Part shown: piece after piece, positions 15,930 through 27,079 of the stretch | Layout: every line of letters begins with the position of its first letter | Position numbering within the stretch: position 1 is the stretch's first letter | Source of the DNA: Chitinophagaceae bacterium | GTDB lineage: Bacteria; Bacteroidota; Bacteroidia; Chitinophagales; Chitinophagaceae | Direction of reading: 5' to 3' | Assembly (NCBI GenBank): GCA_016787085.1 | Contig: JAEUVJ010000045.1 | Coordinates: 1 to 64,000, forward strand | DNA: 64,000 nucleotides | Program-made: the position numbers and the translations under genes | The notes under the pieces: model-generated | Databases searched by the model: none | What the model was told of the DNA's origin: nothing | What the model saw: the letters and a program-made list of their open reading frames with translations, nothing else

Positions 15930-17763
15930 CAGTGCTGATCGCATGATCCATCAGCCGCTCAGCGTAAGGCCTGGATATTTCATTTAGCTGCTCAATAGCT
16001 GTCTGTATCTCATCCTTGCTTCCCGTATCCACAAGTTTTTGTAATAAATTCATAGCGCCCAGCGTTTGCTCCCGTTCACCGGCAGAAAGGAAAGACCTGT
16101 TTTTGTCTATGAACTGATGAGTAGTGTCCAACAATATCTTCGCCTCTGTTTGCGCTTCCACCAGCGCCCTGGTATGCATATCTTCTTTTGCATGGGTGAT
16201 CGAATCCAGCAGCATTTTCTCTACCTGTTCATCTGTCAGGCCATACTGTGGCTTTACTTCTACACTTTGCTCTATACCGCTTCGTAACTCCTTTGCTTTT
16301 ACCACTAATATACCATCCGCATTCACGAGAAAAGATATTTCTACTTTTGGAAGACCCGCAGGCATTGCCGGTATGCCCGACAGGGTGAACCCGGCCAGCT
16401 TCCTGTTATCCCTCACCAGATCTCTTTCTCCCTGGTACACCGATATGCGCATACCGCTTTGTCCGTCTTTTTGTGTGGTATATTGCCGCCCTGCCTTGGC
16501 GGGTATTTTGGAGTTTCTCGGGATCAGTACATCCATCAGCCCACCCATGGTTTCGATACCTAAAGAAAGCGGCGTGATATCCAGCAGAAGAAAATCCTTG
16601 TTGTTTCCTGCCAGTATATCTGCCTGCACTGCCGCACCCAATGCCACTACTTCATCCGGGTTCAAAGCGTCATGAACCGGCTTATTGAAAAACTTACTTA
16701 CAGATGCTTTGACAAAGGGCGTCCTCGTAGAGCCGCCCACCATAATGACCTCGTCAATTTGAGAAATATCCAGTTGTGCGTCTGCCAATGCGTTCTTACA
16801 GCATTGAATGGTTTTATCTACTAAAGGCTGAATCAGATCTTCAAACGTCTTCCTGCTTACTTTAAACACCTTTTCCATCCATATGCCGGTGAACTCATCT
16901 TTTTCACTTAATTCCTTTTTGATCTTTTCCGCTACCTGGCGCAAATGAGAGAAGAGACTTTTATCACTCATTATGGCAGATGCCGTGTAACCGAATTTTT
17001 CAGCAAGGTGCCGGATCAGCAAATGATCGAAATCATCGCCACCGAGATAAGTATCGCCATTGGTAGAAAGCACCTCAAATATGCCGTTGGTGATTCTAAG
17101 TATGGAAATATCAAACGTTCCTCCTCCAAGATCATATACAGCCACCGTCTTTGTTTCCTCTTTGCTCATGCCCAGTCCGTATGCCAGGCTGGCGGCAGTC
17201 GGTTCATTCACTATACGCAGCACATCCAATCCTGCCAGTTTACCGGCATCTCTTGTTGCCTGCCTCTGTGCATCGTTAAAATATGCAGGGACAGTGATGA
17301 CAGCTTTTGTGACCTGGGTTTTAAGAATATGTTCTGCCCGCTTCTTTAATTCCTTTAATATCAGCGATGACAACTCAATAGGTGAATAGAATCTGTCACC
17401 CACCTGCACCTTTACTAAACTTTCTGTATTGTCATCAATTACCTTGTAGGTGAAGTAAGACGCATGATCCCTGACATCATTATACGATTTACCCATCAGC
17501 CTTTTGGCAGAAAAAATAGTATTATGCGGTTCCGAAATAAGATACTGCCTGGCTTCATCGCCGACTGTAACAGTTCCCGCTTCCCCAAAATGAATAACAG
17601 AAGGCACCAGTGCATTACCGTCAAATTCTTTTAGTACTACCGGTTTTTTACTCTCGGGGTGGATGATCGCTACCAGACTGTTGGTAGTACCGAGATCTAT
17701 CCCTACGATCATTTCTTGTTGCTGCAAACTCCCTGTTGCGATATTGATACCGATCTTAGCCAT
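15907..17763 (-). CDS. hscA: HscA-like Hsp70 chaperone
   Basis: The start was placed at the ATG at 17761-17763, giving 618 residues, close to the 616 of E. coli HscA; a longer frame adds 31 residues unlike any Hsp70. The ATPase domain shows [15 protein letters not shown] at about residues 19-33, [20 protein letters not shown] and [13 protein letters not shown]. The substrate-binding domain contains [17 protein letters not shown]. The protein lacks the acidic EEVD-like tail and long C-terminal lid of DnaK and keeps the HscA-like MKGKKV end. HscA helps transfer iron-sulfur clusters from IscU, but hscB and iscU are not beside it. It may be an HscA or another non-DnaK Hsp70. Confidence 0.75.
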   Translation of the reverse strand: MAKIGINIATGSLQQQEMIVGIDLGTTNSLVAIIHPESKKPVVLKEFDGNALVPSVIHFGEAGTVTVGDEARQYLISEPHNTIFSAKRLMGKSYNDVRDHASYFTYKVIDDNTESLVKVQVGDRFYSPIELSSLILKELKKRAEHILKTQVTKAVITVPAYFNDAQRQATRDAGKLAGLDVLRIVNEPTAASLAYGLGMSKEETKTVAVYDLGGGTFDISILRITNGIFEVLSTNGDTYLGGDDFDHLLIRHLAEKFGYTASAIMSDKSLFSHLRQVAEKIKKELSEKDEFTGIWMEKVFKVSRKTFEDLIQPLVDKTIQCCKNALADAQLDISQIDEVIMVGGSTRTPFVKASVSKFFNKPVHDALNPDEVVALGAAVQADILAGNNKDFLLLDITPLSLGIETMGGLMDVLIPRNSKIPAKAGRQYTTQKDGQSGMRISVYQGERDLVRDNRKLAGFTLSGIPAMPAGLPKVEISFLVNADGILVVKAKELRSGIEQSVEVKPQYGLTDEQVEKMLLDSITHAKEDMHTRALVEAQTEAKILLDTTHQFIDKNRSFLSAGEREQTLGAMNLLQKLVDTGSKDEIQTAIEQLNEISRPYAERLMDHAISTAMKGKKV

Positions 17764-17834
17764 ATTATCCGTAATTGAAAATGCGAATGTAAAACAAACC
17801 GTGCACGGGTTGGTTGTGAAAAGGGGAAACTTTG

Positions 17835-18644
17835 CTATATCTTCTTTAAAACCCAATGATCCTGTGCCGGTTCGCCTGTAGCGATATGCCCGCTTACAAA
17901 TTCGGCTACGTCAAATTTTCCGGCTACTAATTGCCGGATAAATGTTTCCGGCTGAAATGAAGAATACAACCGGTTGCCCTCAGAAATATTTTCCCTTATT
18001 ACCAATTGCCCCAGATCAAATTTTTCCAGTTCCTGCTGCAGCATCTTTAATCGGTAAGCACTTCCCTGAGTAGTGATAAATGCAACACCGCCGGTCTTTA
18101 TTATCCGGTACAGTTCATTTATCCATGAGTGGTGTCCGGCAGGAGAAAGATGGGTAAAAACAGATATTCCAATAACTGCATCAAAAAAATCAGCTGTATG
18201 ATCCAAAGGCGGGGTGACGCCATTCAACTGAAAAGTAATTCCCGGCAGGTTATTAGCGCACCAGTTAATGTATTTTTCATTATAATCGGCGCCAAACACC
18301 TTCGCTTGCGAAAGTAATGCCGGCAAATGCCGGGTGATCCTGCCCGGACCACAACCCCAGTCAAGTATGGCCATCTCTTTTTTAGTCAGATCGGTGGCCT
18401 TTCCCATAGCAGACAGGATCTCTTTAGCCGTTTCCAATCCATCATAATAATATTCGCTGCAACTAAGCCTGTATGTTTCATAAATATAGAAATCAGGTGG
18501 TAAAATGATCTCAGGATGGTCTTTCCGGAACGCACGGTTCTGTGCATAGAAACGAAGCTGGTGAACCCGGTAGCGGATATTCTCAGCGATACTAAGCAGT
18601 CCTGATCTTCTCAGCCAGTATGATATGTACGAACTTACAGCCAT
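17835..18644 (-). CDS. Class I SAM-dependent methyltransferase
   Basis: The ATG at 18642-18644 was preferred because the next upstream start (18683) lies inside the terminator of the preceding gene. The 269-residue product has the Rossmann methyltransferase motif I ([16 protein letters not shown] at about residues 94-109), motif II near [13 protein letters not shown] and a motif IV-like [15 protein letters not shown]. The N-terminal 60 residues are rich in Tyr and Arg and probably cap the active site. The substrate is unknown; methyltransferases of this type often act on sugars, lipids or cofactors. It lies 71 bases upstream of the hscA-like gene on the same strand. Confidence 0.8.
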   Translation of the reverse strand: MAVSSYISYWLRRSGLLSIAENIRYRVHQLRFYAQNRAFRKDHPEIILPPDFYIYETYRLSCSEYYYDGLETAKEILSAMGKATDLTKKEMAILDWGCGPGRITRHLPALLSQAKVFGADYNEKYINWCANNLPGITFQLNGVTPPLDHTADFFDAVIGISVFTHLSPAGHHSWINELYRIIKTGGVAFITTQGSAYRLKMLQQELEKFDLGQLVIRENISEGNRLYSSFQPETFIRQLVAGKFDVAEFVSGHIATGEPAQDHWVLKKI

Positions 18645-18669
18645 GCAGCGGGGCCAGCACTGAAAATAT

Positions 18670-18698
18670 AAAAGGAAGGGCAAGATACCCTTCCTTTT
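18670..18698 (-). terminator. Terminator after the porU2-like gene
   Basis: AAAAGGAAGGG and CCCTTCCTTTT form a perfect 11-bp stem with a seven-base loop, 24 bases past the stop codon of the porU2-like gene, flanked by A/T runs on both sides. It separates the T9SS pair from the methyltransferase gene. Confidence 0.8.
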
Positions 18699-18722
18699 AC
18701 AAACTTATCAAGAAATACCTTC

Positions 18723-21700
18723 CTACCTCATCAGGTACATTTTACCATACCCGTTGTTGAAATATTTATCGGTATTATCATCTGCATGCTTGTATTTATC
18801 CAATGATTTACCATTCAGGTTGGTGATCACCCGGTACAGATAGATACCATTAGCTAATTTTTGTCCATACTGGTCCGTGCCATCCCACTTGAACTCTGTA
18901 ATGTTCCGGCCTATATGTAAAGGCCCGAGTTCATCTTTAGTAATCTCCCGGACTACTTTGCCCGTGATCGTCAGGACTTGTATCCTGATATTCTGCGGTA
19001 CTTCGCTGCCCGTGACGGTGAAGACAAAGGCAGTAGAAGTAGTGAACGGGTTCGGATAGTTCAGCATATTGGAGATCATCGGCTTATTGATCACCTCAAA
19101 GAATACCCTGTATTCAATATTACCAGCGCTGTTGCTACTTCTGTCTTTTCCGCTCACGATCAGTTCATAGCGTCCGTCCTGCGGAAAATAAGGTTTAAAA
19201 TCAAGCGTAGCCGTGTTGTCCGTACTTGGCGCTTGTCCTGCCGGTATGAAACGAAGTGTATCGTTGCCAGTCATAAACGTTCTGATCGTTCCGTCGGGAT
19301 ACTTCACTTTAAGCGTCAGCAAGCCGGCCGTATCAAGTATCATCCATTTTGCTTCGTCTTTCAGTTTGACGAGGATACCCGGTTTGGAAGAAACAATATC
19401 ACCGTTCAAAATATGGATGCCGTCGAATGTAACATCGAGCAGCGGGTTCAGGCTATCCGGTTTTACATAGAGGTTCCTGAATGCAAAATTATTGAAGTGA
19501 TATTGCTCCGGCTGGTCATTATCCGGGTTAAACTCAACATACAGTACATTACTGCCGGGGATAGTGCTTGTTTCTACCGGCACATTCAGGCGAATAGTAT
19601 CGTTGGGGGCTGTTGTGGTCAGAGGCTTTACACGGTAATTAAACACTGTCTCCCTGTTATTCTTATCCGTTATTCTGAGTTTTACTTTTACACTGTCAAA
19701 ATTGACCTTACTGATATTTTTGAACCCGATCCCGAAATTGAAGGGCTCTCCTACATCCACGGTGTCTTTTGTAGAGAAATACAGGTTCGGAGCGATGGCC
19801 CCTTCAGGTGCCGGGGAATAATACAATCTCCAGTAACGAAGCTGGTAAGGCGTAAAGTGTGAGGTATCCGAAGTATACATTTTCAATCGCATCTTCGGAT
19901 AAACAGCCGCATCCACAGAAGAAAGATCAAAATCCTGCTGGGAAAGGCCGAGTCCGCTATATAAAACCGTTTCTACTCCGCTATTGGTTATGCCTACTAC
20001 ATCTACTGATACGCTATCGCCGGGTGTGGTTTCCATACTTCCCCTCCATTTCAGTTCCTGCCATGCTTTGGCCGGGCCCAGTATGGGTGATGTGATATAA
20101 CCAAGAGTGTCCGGTGTCCTTATATCCCTGTTCAGCGAGATCATGTCATAGATACCTACGGAAGCTGCAGACATCGGTGTAAAGGCATTATCAGCCTTTT
20201 TGTACATAAATGCTAATGCTCTTGGCGTTGGTCCTGTAAAAGAATCCAGTGCATTAAATCCAGCATTTTTTAACTTATGGTATAATGAAACACCGGGTCC
20301 GTAAATAGCGGTATCGGCCATCCATTGATTGATGTAACCGTCCGTTTGTAAATTATTATTAATAGTCCGGACAATCACATAGTAACCCGCAGGGATGGAG
20401 TCCATAAAGTCCATCATCAGCTTTCTTCCCGCCACAGTTCTGAAGGAATATTCAAAGTTCCATCCGCGGCTGCCAAAACAGCTTGGGGCTGCCCCGAAAT
20501 CAGCGGGGTCACCGGGACCCGTGCTGCCATTTTTTACCGGAATAAACGTATTCGGGTTAATGATGTTAAAGATCAGGGAATAGCCCACACAAGCGCTTCG
20601 GATAAATGGATCCCCGTCTAAGCTGACGATCAGGTCTCCTTCCTGTGTAGTTGCCGTAAGAAAAACACCATTCTTGACAAAAATATTATGTCCCACAGAA
20701 TCAAAAACCCATTTTCTTTCAGGTGCAAGGATAGTGCGTTCCAGAGAAGACTGTCCATGCTGAAAGTAATGTGACTGGTTAAAGCCAGTATAGGGCCCGG
20801 CTATATAAACAAACGATGAAGTATTCCATACAGGCGACCCGGATGAAACCGCCGGAGCCACTCTCCAGTAATAGACTGTACTATCCGAGAATGCGATACC
20901 GGGCGTAAATTCAAATACTCCCCCGGTTGAACTTGTATTCCTGGTGATCTTCACCGGTGAATTAAATAGCATAGTTGTATCCATCTCCATGATATAATCC
21001 CGCAGTGCTGCAAAAGGGTTGGCGGAAGATGCCACAAATTTTATGGCCGGGTCGTTGACAATGGAAAGATCGTAAGGATATACCGGACGGGCCTCATCTT
21101 CAAAAATCACAATATCTTTAGTGACAATATTATTGACAGTTGTTTCATACAATTCATCTATTTCATTATCCGGATCAATCGTGATCGTGATCTTATTAAG
21201 GCCTTTATCCCTGTTGGGGTCAATGGGGATATCCAGTGAAAGAGAGTCAATATAGCGAATGCCCCTGATCTTCTTCCGGTAAACCACCTCTGTCGTATTA
21301 TTCGGATAAGTGCGTTTTACTTCAATCATCACGCTGTCAGATACAGCTTTCCCGATATTCATAAAGGAAGCCTTTACATTGAACTGCCCCGTAGCAACAG
21401 AAATAAAGGCCGGGGATATTCTCACCATTGGGTCCTCGATCGCATAATCCGGTTTGCTAAAAGCGTATAGTTTCAGAGCCGGGTCGCCATGCAGGGTGAA
21501 TTGCTCGCAGTGGAAACGGGCATAAAAATCATTCTCTGTAGTAATACCAAAAACTCTGGCGATAGTAGCGTCCATGACCTCCCCGATCGTTTTGCCATAA
21601 TTATCGGTGGACATGGTTGTATAGTTCTCCTTATTTTGAATATCCAGGTAATGTACAATACCCAGATGGGTGCTGGCCATGAAAGCGATCGAGCCTCTCT

Positions 21701-23792
21701 CCGGTGCCAGTACATATTTTTCAGATAAGGTCTCTTTAGTAGAGAACCTTGCCATATTAAAATTGAAAAAATTACCCGCATTACACCCCATCACTACAAA
21801 TACAGGATATTTGCCTGCATTGGTATAGTTCATCGGGTTGTCGAGATTAAACTCTAATGTACTGGCAGAAGAGTGTCCGAAATAGGTCAGGATACCCACT
21901 CCCTCGTTAAAAATTTCTGCGAGGCGGGAGTTATCTACCTGCTGAACGGCATCAGCAGATCCTTTGGAAAAGGTAGTGACATAACCGCCAAACAATGTAT
22001 CCTCAATGATCCTCCTGTGACCGTTCAACGATGTCTTAAGGATGTTTTCCGTTGTAGGATCACCCGCTCCAACCACATGAAGAAGGTTCTTCATCCATGC
22101 TTTGTCTGCAATCAAAGGTGATGAATAAGTATATAATTGTTCGTACTGCTTTAATTTATTGAGGTAAATATTTACTTCATCTCCGTTGATGGCCGAAATA
22201 CGGCCGATCGGCGTCAGCGGCACGGAACTTCCCGGTACGGCACTCAGCATATTATCTGAGGCAGGATATCCGAAAGAGGTGACCAGGTCAAGTCTTTCGA
22301 CATCCGGATTGCTTTCATAAGTCCTGAATTGTGTATAGTTTAATCCCTTCCCTATGATCAGCACATCTTTCAACGGAGAAGAAAAATTAGCCCTTGCCCA
22401 GCGAAGAAAATTGCGTATCGAAAGCGGATGTTTTTTGATACCCAGACCGAACTGATCTTCCAGTTGGTCTATCATATATACCTTGGCGTTATAGCTGCCG
22501 CCCTGCAGCGAGCTTCTGTAAGCCCTGTAATCATCAATGGGGTTGGAGCCGTTGGACGCCGTGGTCAATACCGGGTTGGTAATGATCAGGAAGTTTCCCT
22601 GGTTACCCGCCAGGGCATAGTTCACAAAATTCCGCTGCACAAAAGAATTGACAGCTATACTATTTGATGGTGCCTGGTTTACCAGTACCAGTTTACGTGT
22701 GACGGAAGAAGGCTCAAGCGCTACTTTCAGCAGTGTGGCAATGGTATTATCCGTTACATATCTTTTCCCGTTGGTCAGGTCATACAAAACAGGTGCGGAA
22801 CCGCTATAGGTAAAACCGGATATCTCCAGGTAATTCCCGGATGTATTGGCCGGTAATTCAAAAGTAAAGTTGCTGGCGCCCCCGAAATTGAACTGGCGGG
22901 GATAGATCAATTCTATCATTGAGAGTATCATACGATCACTCCCCTGTGTACCTTTATTGATCACCTGAATAATGGCATTACCTCCGCTTATTAATGCAAT
23001 AGGTACCGGAGCTGTAACTTTCGCATAATCAAAATAGTTCAACGTCTGCCCTGCAACAGAGTCTCCATTTACATTCACCCTGAAATAACGGGGATTCACT
23101 GCATTTCCGGCAGCATGCACTTTTATACTCGATCCGGGTGCGCCTGGCCCCGTATAAACATTCAGGTTATTGTAGGTTACTGAATTCATCGCACCCGCAG
23201 CCATATCAAAACTTGCCCATCCTTCTCCGTAATCATACGATGAAGAATAAGTGTAGGAATCACCTACAAGTTCAGATCTGCCATTATGAATTCTACTTTT
23301 AAAATATGTGCCCTGCGTATGCATAAAAAAAGGCTCAGCAGGAAGCGTATTGCCAGCCACATTATTCGTAGTGGGCGTCAGACGATAATTAGCGCTGGCC
23401 GCATTGATGGTCAGAAAATAGGCGGCAGTATCTGTTTGTAAACTCCACTTCTGGCATAGTTGATAGTCCGGCAACCTGTACATGACACTATCCGGGTTAC
23501 CATCATTCATTTCTCCCCAGAATTCGATGTAATCACCGGCCCCCATTACCCCGGTCTGCACAGAGGTGTATACAGGGACCTGTTTGCCATTTCTCCATAA
23601 CTGGAAATGCTCAGCTGACGCAGAGCCGAGACCAATCCCTGCCAGTACGGGCTGATTGATACGGTAAAGTCCGGTAGCCCCTACTTTGAATTTATAGTAG
23701 GTTTTAGAATAGTCAATCCATTCATTGTTGTGCACCTGCGCCGCGGCAGCTACAGTTACAAACAACAACAATAAAAGTAAAATTCGTTTCAT
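18723..23792 (-). CDS. porU2: T9SS C25-family sortase, PorU2-like
   Basis: The product has 1689 residues and a clear signal peptide (MKRILLLLLLFVTVAAAAQ). A gingipain-type C25 protease domain covers about residues 400-780, with the catalytic dyad H640 (YFGHSSAS) and C670 (VMGCNAGN). Several Ig-like modules follow, then a C-terminal domain with NYPNPFTTSTAF and GIYLYRVI, the T9SS type A sorting pattern. PorU cleaves these signals and attaches cargo to A-LPS; the longer paralogue is usually called PorU2. Length and the neighbouring PorV-like gene (22 bases upstream) support PorU2 over classical PorU of about 1100-1300 residues. Confidence 0.8.
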   Translation of the reverse strand: MKRILLLLLLFVTVAAAAQVHNNEWIDYSKTYYKFKVGATGLYRINQPVLAGIGLGSASAEHFQLWRNGKQVPVYTSVQTGVMGAGDYIEFWGEMNDGNPDSVMYRLPDYQLCQKWSLQTDTAAYFLTINAASANYRLTPTTNNVAGNTLPAEPFFMHTQGTYFKSRIHNGRSELVGDSYTYSSSYDYGEGWASFDMAAGAMNSVTYNNLNVYTGPGAPGSSIKVHAAGNAVNPRYFRVNVNGDSVAGQTLNYFDYAKVTAPVPIALISGGNAIIQVINKGTQGSDRMILSMIELIYPRQFNFGGASNFTFELPANTSGNYLEISGFTYSGSAPVLYDLTNGKRYVTDNTIATLLKVALEPSSVTRKLVLVNQAPSNSIAVNSFVQRNFVNYALAGNQGNFLIITNPVLTTASNGSNPIDDYRAYRSSLQGGSYNAKVYMIDQLEDQFGLGIKKHPLSIRNFLRWARANFSSPLKDVLIIGKGLNYTQFRTYESNPDVERLDLVTSFGYPASDNMLSAVPGSSVPLTPIGRISAINGDEVNIYLNKLKQYEQLYTYSSPLIADKAWMKNLLHVVGAGDPTTENILKTSLNGHRRIIEDTLFGGYVTTFSKGSADAVQQVDNSRLAEIFNEGVGILTYFGHSSASTLEFNLDNPMNYTNAGKYPVFVVMGCNAGNFFNFNMARFSTKETLSEKYVLAPERGSIAFMASTHLGIVHYLDIQNKENYTTMSTDNYGKTIGEVMDATIARVFGITTENDFYARFHCEQFTLHGDPALKLYAFSKPDYAIEDPMVRISPAFISVATGQFNVKASFMNIGKAVSDSVMIEVKRTYPNNTTEVVYRKKIRGIRYIDSLSLDIPIDPNRDKGLNKITITIDPDNEIDELYETTVNNIVTKDIVIFEDEARPVYPYDLSIVNDPAIKFVASSANPFAALRDYIMEMDTTMLFNSPVKITRNTSSTGGVFEFTPGIAFSDSTVYYWRVAPAVSSGSPVWNTSSFVYIAGPYTGFNQSHYFQHGQSSLERTILAPERKWVFDSVGHNIFVKNGVFLTATTQEGDLIVSLDGDPFIRSACVGYSLIFNIINPNTFIPVKNGSTGPGDPADFGAAPSCFGSRGWNFEYSFRTVAGRKLMMDFMDSIPAGYYVIVRTINNNLQTDGYINQWMADTAIYGPGVSLYHKLKNAGFNALDSFTGPTPRALAFMYKKADNAFTPMSAASVGIYDMISLNRDIRTPDTLGYITSPILGPAKAWQELKWRGSMETTPGDSVSVDVVGITNSGVETVLYSGLGLSQQDFDLSSVDAAVYPKMRLKMYTSDTSHFTPYQLRYWRLYYSPAPEGAIAPNLYFSTKDTVDVGEPFNFGIGFKNISKVNFDSVKVKLRITDKNNRETVFNYRVKPLTTTAPNDTIRLNVPVETSTIPGSNVLYVEFNPDNDQPEQYHFNNFAFRNLYVKPDSLNPLLDVTFDGIHILNGDIVSSKPGILVKLKDEAKWMILDTAGLLTLKVKYPDGTIRTFMTGNDTLRFIPAGQAPSTDNTATLDFKPYFPQDGRYELIVSGKDRSSNSAGNIEYRVFFEVINKPMISNMLNYPNPFTTSTAFVFTVTGSEVPQNIRIQVLTITGKVVREITKDELGPLHIGRNITEFKWDGTDQYGQKLANGIYLYRVITNLNGKSLDKYKHADDNTDKYFNNGYGKMYLMR

Positions 23793-23814
23793 TTATCAGG
23801 GTTTACGGGTACGA

Positions 23815-24936
23815 TTATTTGTTCTTTTTATTTCTGTTCTTATCATTCACCAGGTCTAAACGCAAGGAGAATACATGGGTGAACAGCGGATTAGATTGAT
23901 TGGCCAGGTTAGTAAATGCATAGTCAATAGTAACATTCTGTATCTTAAACCCGGCGCCTGCACTGGGCTGGTATATCCACACCTTTTTCTGGTTCAATGT
24001 GTCCCCGTCTGCCAATGCTTTCTGGAAGTTATTGATCCCCGCCCGCAGAAAAAACACACTGTTCACATTCAGTTCAAGACCAAGTTTAGGATCGGCGCTA
24101 ACCGGGTCTGCGCTGATCACCGTATTTCGTTTTCCGTCAAAGGTCAGGTCCACATTCGCTTCGGCCATCAGGCTGGTCGTTTTGCCTAATTTAAAATCAC
24201 GGGCCACGCCTAATACAAGACGCGGAGCGGTGAGTTCTGTTGACTTGACAGGTATCTCATTATTCGTCAGGTACAATACTTCTTTCTCCCTTTCTGTGAA
24301 ATTAAATGACCAGGCATTGAATGTAGTAGTGATATCGCGGCCGGTAATACCAAAGCGCCATTTGTTCTGAATGATCTGTATACCTGCATCCAACCCGAAG
24401 CCCCAGGCTTTGGCAAACTTTCCCACGCTCCGGTGTATAATTTTCGCATTCACTCCAAAGTGCACGTTCTTCTTTTCACTTTCTTTCAGTTTTTGTGCAA
24501 ACGATAAAAGAAAAGCATAATCAGCAGATGAAAAAGCCTGGATATTGTTGTAGTTGATAGAACCATCCGGCTCTACCAGGAAGAGGGTATTCATAATATC
24601 ATCCACGGCAAAACGCAAACCTGTAACGGCAAACGTTCTTTTCCCATTGGAAGCGGGAAACGCTAAGCCGACATAATCATATTTCCCGATACCCGCAAAA
24701 TACTCGGCGTGCATCAGGTTCAGTTGCGGATGATCTTTTACGCCCACTAATCCTGCGGGGTTCCAGTAACCTGCTGTACCATCATTGACGGAAGCGATCT
24801 GTGCACCGCCCATAGCGAGACCACGACCCCCGGCGCCGATATTGAGAAATTCGTTGGAGTACTTACGGAATTGTGCAGCGGCAGATATGGAAATAACAAT
24901 TACGCATAGGGTGAAGTATAGGCGGAGAGATTTCAT
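23815..24936 (-). CDS. porV: PorV/PorQ-family outer membrane beta-barrel
   Basis: The ATG at 24934-24936 opens a signal peptide (MKSLRLYFTLCVIVISISAAAQ); an upstream ATG would add ten residues. The 373-residue product begins its mature part with FLNIGAGGRGLAMGGAQIAS and GTAGYWNPAGL, hallmarks of the FadL-like PorV/PorQ barrel family. PorV is a shuttle protein of T9SS that collects cargo from the translocon and delivers it to PorU. It is 22 bases upstream of the porU2-like gene on the same strand, so the two are likely an operon. It may be one of several PorV-like paralogues. Confidence 0.78.
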   Translation of the reverse strand: MKSLRLYFTLCVIVISISAAAQFRKYSNEFLNIGAGGRGLAMGGAQIASVNDGTAGYWNPAGLVGVKDHPQLNLMHAEYFAGIGKYDYVGLAFPASNGKRTFAVTGLRFAVDDIMNTLFLVEPDGSINYNNIQAFSSADYAFLLSFAQKLKESEKKNVHFGVNAKIIHRSVGKFAKAWGFGLDAGIQIIQNKWRFGITGRDITTTFNAWSFNFTEREKEVLYLTNNEIPVKSTELTAPRLVLGVARDFKLGKTTSLMAEANVDLTFDGKRNTVISADPVSADPKLGLELNVNSVFFLRAGINNFQKALADGDTLNQKKVWIYQPSAGAGFKIQNVTIDYAFTNLANQSNPLFTHVFSLRLDLVNDKNRNKKNK

Positions 24937-25111
24937 TCGGATAATTTTCTTATAAGCAATTAACAAGTTTGTTTTCTATAGATACGGACAGCTTGTAAAA
25001 ATAGTTTAAGCCCTCCGAAAATCATAGTTTTACTAAGGGAAAAGACTATCGCCTGAAAACGAATAGTTTAGAAAAATATTGCTTCGCTACACAGCCTTTA
25101 TTTTTATCCCT

Positions 25112-25119
25112 TAGTTTTG
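25112..25119 (+). promoter_or_regulatory. Promoter -7 box before tyrS
   Basis: TAGTTTTG matches TAnnTTTG and lies 23 bases before the tyrS start. No clear -33 TTG is found at 17-23 bases. Confidence 0.4.
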
Positions 25120-25142
25120 CCGCAAAATCCTGATATAAAGCA

Positions 25143-26420
25143 ATGAATCTCATTGAAGAATTACGCTGGAGGGGAATGATACAGGACATCATGCCCGGAA
25201 CTGAAGAACAATTGCAAAAGGAAATGACGACGGGCTATATCGGTTTCGACCCGACGGCTGACAGTCTGCATATTGGTAGCCTTGTCCCGATATTATTACT
25301 CGTACACTTTCAAAAGGCCGGGCATAAACCTATTGCTTTGGTGGGTGGCGCCACCGGCATGGTTGGCGACCCAAGTGGTAAAAGCGAAGAAAGAAACCTG
25401 CTTAGCGAAGAAGTTTTGCAGAAAAACGTAGCCGGCGTAAAAGCCCAACTGGAAAAATTTCTGGACTTCAATCCGGCACTTCCCAATGCAGCTGAAATGG
25501 CCAATAACTATGATTGGTTCAAAAATATTTCGTTTATTGATTTTCTGAGGGATGCGGGCAAACATATCACCGTGAATTACATGATGGCCAAAGACAGCGT
25601 GAAGAAAAGAATCGAAGGAGAAACCGGTATCAGTTATACAGAGTTTGCTTACCAGTTGATGCAGGGCTACGATTTCTATTGGCTATACACCCATAAGAAC
25701 TGTAAGCTGCAGATGGGTGGCAGCGACCAATGGGGCAATATGACCACCGGCACGGAACTGATAAGAAGAAAAGTCAGTGGTGAAGCATTTGTTTTCACCA
25801 ACCCGCTTATTACAAAAGCAGATGGAGGAAAATTCGGCAAAACAGAAAGTGGTAACGTATGGCTTGACTCTAACAGAACCACTCCCTACCAGTTTTACCA
25901 GTTCTGGCTAAATGCCAGTGATACGGATGCAGAGAAATGGATCAGGATATTTACTTTTCTTTCAAAAGATGTTATCAATATGCTGATCCATGAACATAAG
26001 ATGGATCCTTCAGCAAGGGTGTTACAAAAAACATTGGCGCAGGAAATCACTGTATTTGTTCATGGAAAAGAAGAACATGAAAAAGCAGTAGAAACAACGC
26101 AGAAGCTATTTGTTAACCAGAATGCCCCGGCAGAATCACTAAGCGTAGAAGATCTTGAAGGAATGGAAGGAGTAGTAAAGAGTGATTTTGCCAAAGAAAA
26201 GATTGCTGCCGGTATTGATGTAGTTTCTTTTCTGGCTGAAGCCGGGATATTTCCAAGTAAAGGCGAAGCCCGGAAAATGGTTCAGGGTGGCGGTATAAGT
26301 ATAAACAGAAAAAAAGTGGATAATGTGCAATCTGCAATAAACACCTCACTCCTGCTTCATGGCAAATACCTGCTGGTTCAAAAGGGCAAGAAGCACTATT
26401 ACCTGGTGAAGGCTGATTGA
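25143..26420 (+). CDS. tyrS: Tyrosyl-tRNA synthetase
   Basis: TyrRS attaches tyrosine to tRNA-Tyr. The 425-residue product shows the class I HIGH motif as HIGS at residues 43-46, [16 protein letters not shown], the tyrosine pocket segment [11 protein letters not shown] and [10 protein letters not shown], and the KMSKS loop as KFGKT at residues 230-234, as in bacterial-type TyrRS. The C-terminal S4 RNA-binding domain covers about residues 355-420. Divergent from the porV-like gene; the gap of about 200 bases carries both promoters. Confidence 0.97.
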   Translation: MNLIEELRWRGMIQDIMPGTEEQLQKEMTTGYIGFDPTADSLHIGSLVPILLLVHFQKAGHKPIALVGGATGMVGDPSGKSEERNLLSEEVLQKNVAGVKAQLEKFLDFNPALPNAAEMANNYDWFKNISFIDFLRDAGKHITVNYMMAKDSVKKRIEGETGISYTEFAYQLMQGYDFYWLYTHKNCKLQMGGSDQWGNMTTGTELIRRKVSGEAFVFTNPLITKADGGKFGKTESGNVWLDSNRTTPYQFYQFWLNASDTDAEKWIRIFTFLSKDVINMLIHEHKMDPSARVLQKTLAQEITVFVHGKEEHEKAVETTQKLFVNQNAPAESLSVEDLEGMEGVVKSDFAKEKIAAGIDVVSFLAEAGIFPSKGEARKMVQGGGISINRKKVDNVQSAINTSLLLHGKYLLVQKGKKHYYLVKAD

Positions 26421-26434
26421 TCAGGGATGAAAAA

Positions 26435-27079
26435 ATGTTTATGAAAAAGGTCTATTTCATAAGCGGCTTGGGCGCTGATAAAAGAGTGTTTTCCTTTCTT
26501 GACCTTTCCTTCTGTGAGCCTGTTTTCCTTGAATGGATAGCCCCTTTGAAAAATGAATCACTGGAAAGCTATGCACATCGGCTTCTTGCCACGATCCCGG
26601 ACAAACATCCAACCATTGTCGGCGTTTCATTTGGCGGCATGCTGGCTACCGAAATGGCAAAGACCGACCCGGCTATCAAATCGGTCATCATTGCCAGTAA
26701 TAAATCGGCTACAGAATTTCCTAAATACCTGCGTGCCTCAAAGTATTTTCCTGTGTATAAATGGCTGCCCAACCCTTTACTGAAAAGGTCAGCTTACGCA
26801 TTCAAATGGGTGCTGGGAAGAAATGAGAAAGTCCAGAAACAGATCATCCTTGACATTATCCGGGAAACAGATATGGATTTTGTAAAATGGGCGGTTGACG
26901 CCATTCTTCACTGGAACAATACAGAAGTACCGAAAAACCTGACGCATATCCATGGTACAGGCGACAAACTCTTACCCTATAAGTTGGTAAAAGCAGACTA
27001 TACCATTCCCGATGGCCGTCATGTATTGCCATTGGATCATCACAAAGAAATATCTGATCTTCTCAGGAAATTAGTTTGA
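26435..27079 (+). CDS. Alpha/beta hydrolase
   Basis: The product of about 214 residues starts MFMKKVYFISGLGADKRVF; the TTG at 26417 or ATG at 26441 are alternative starts. The nucleophile elbow is GVSFGG (Ser at about residue 68), and likely acid and base are in HGTGDKLLP and LDHHKEI near the C-terminus. It is compact, without a lid domain or a signal peptide, so it is probably cytosolic. It directly follows tyrS and overlaps the convergent SGNH hydrolase gene by nine bases. Substrate unknown. Confidence 0.75.
   Translation: MFMKKVYFISGLGADKRVFSFLDLSFCEPVFLEWIAPLKNESLESYAHRLLATIPDKHPTIVGVSFGGMLATEMAKTDPAIKSVIIASNKSATEFPKYLRASKYFPVYKWLPNPLLKRSAYAFKWVLGRNEKVQKQIILDIIRETDMDFVKWAVDAILHWNNTEVPKNLTHIHGTGDKLLPYKLVKADYTIPDGRHVLPLDHHKEISDLLRKLV

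Noticed and set aside
18978..19862. A 294-codon open frame opposite the porU2-like gene
   Set aside because: Antisense to a clearly coding region; no recognisable protein features.
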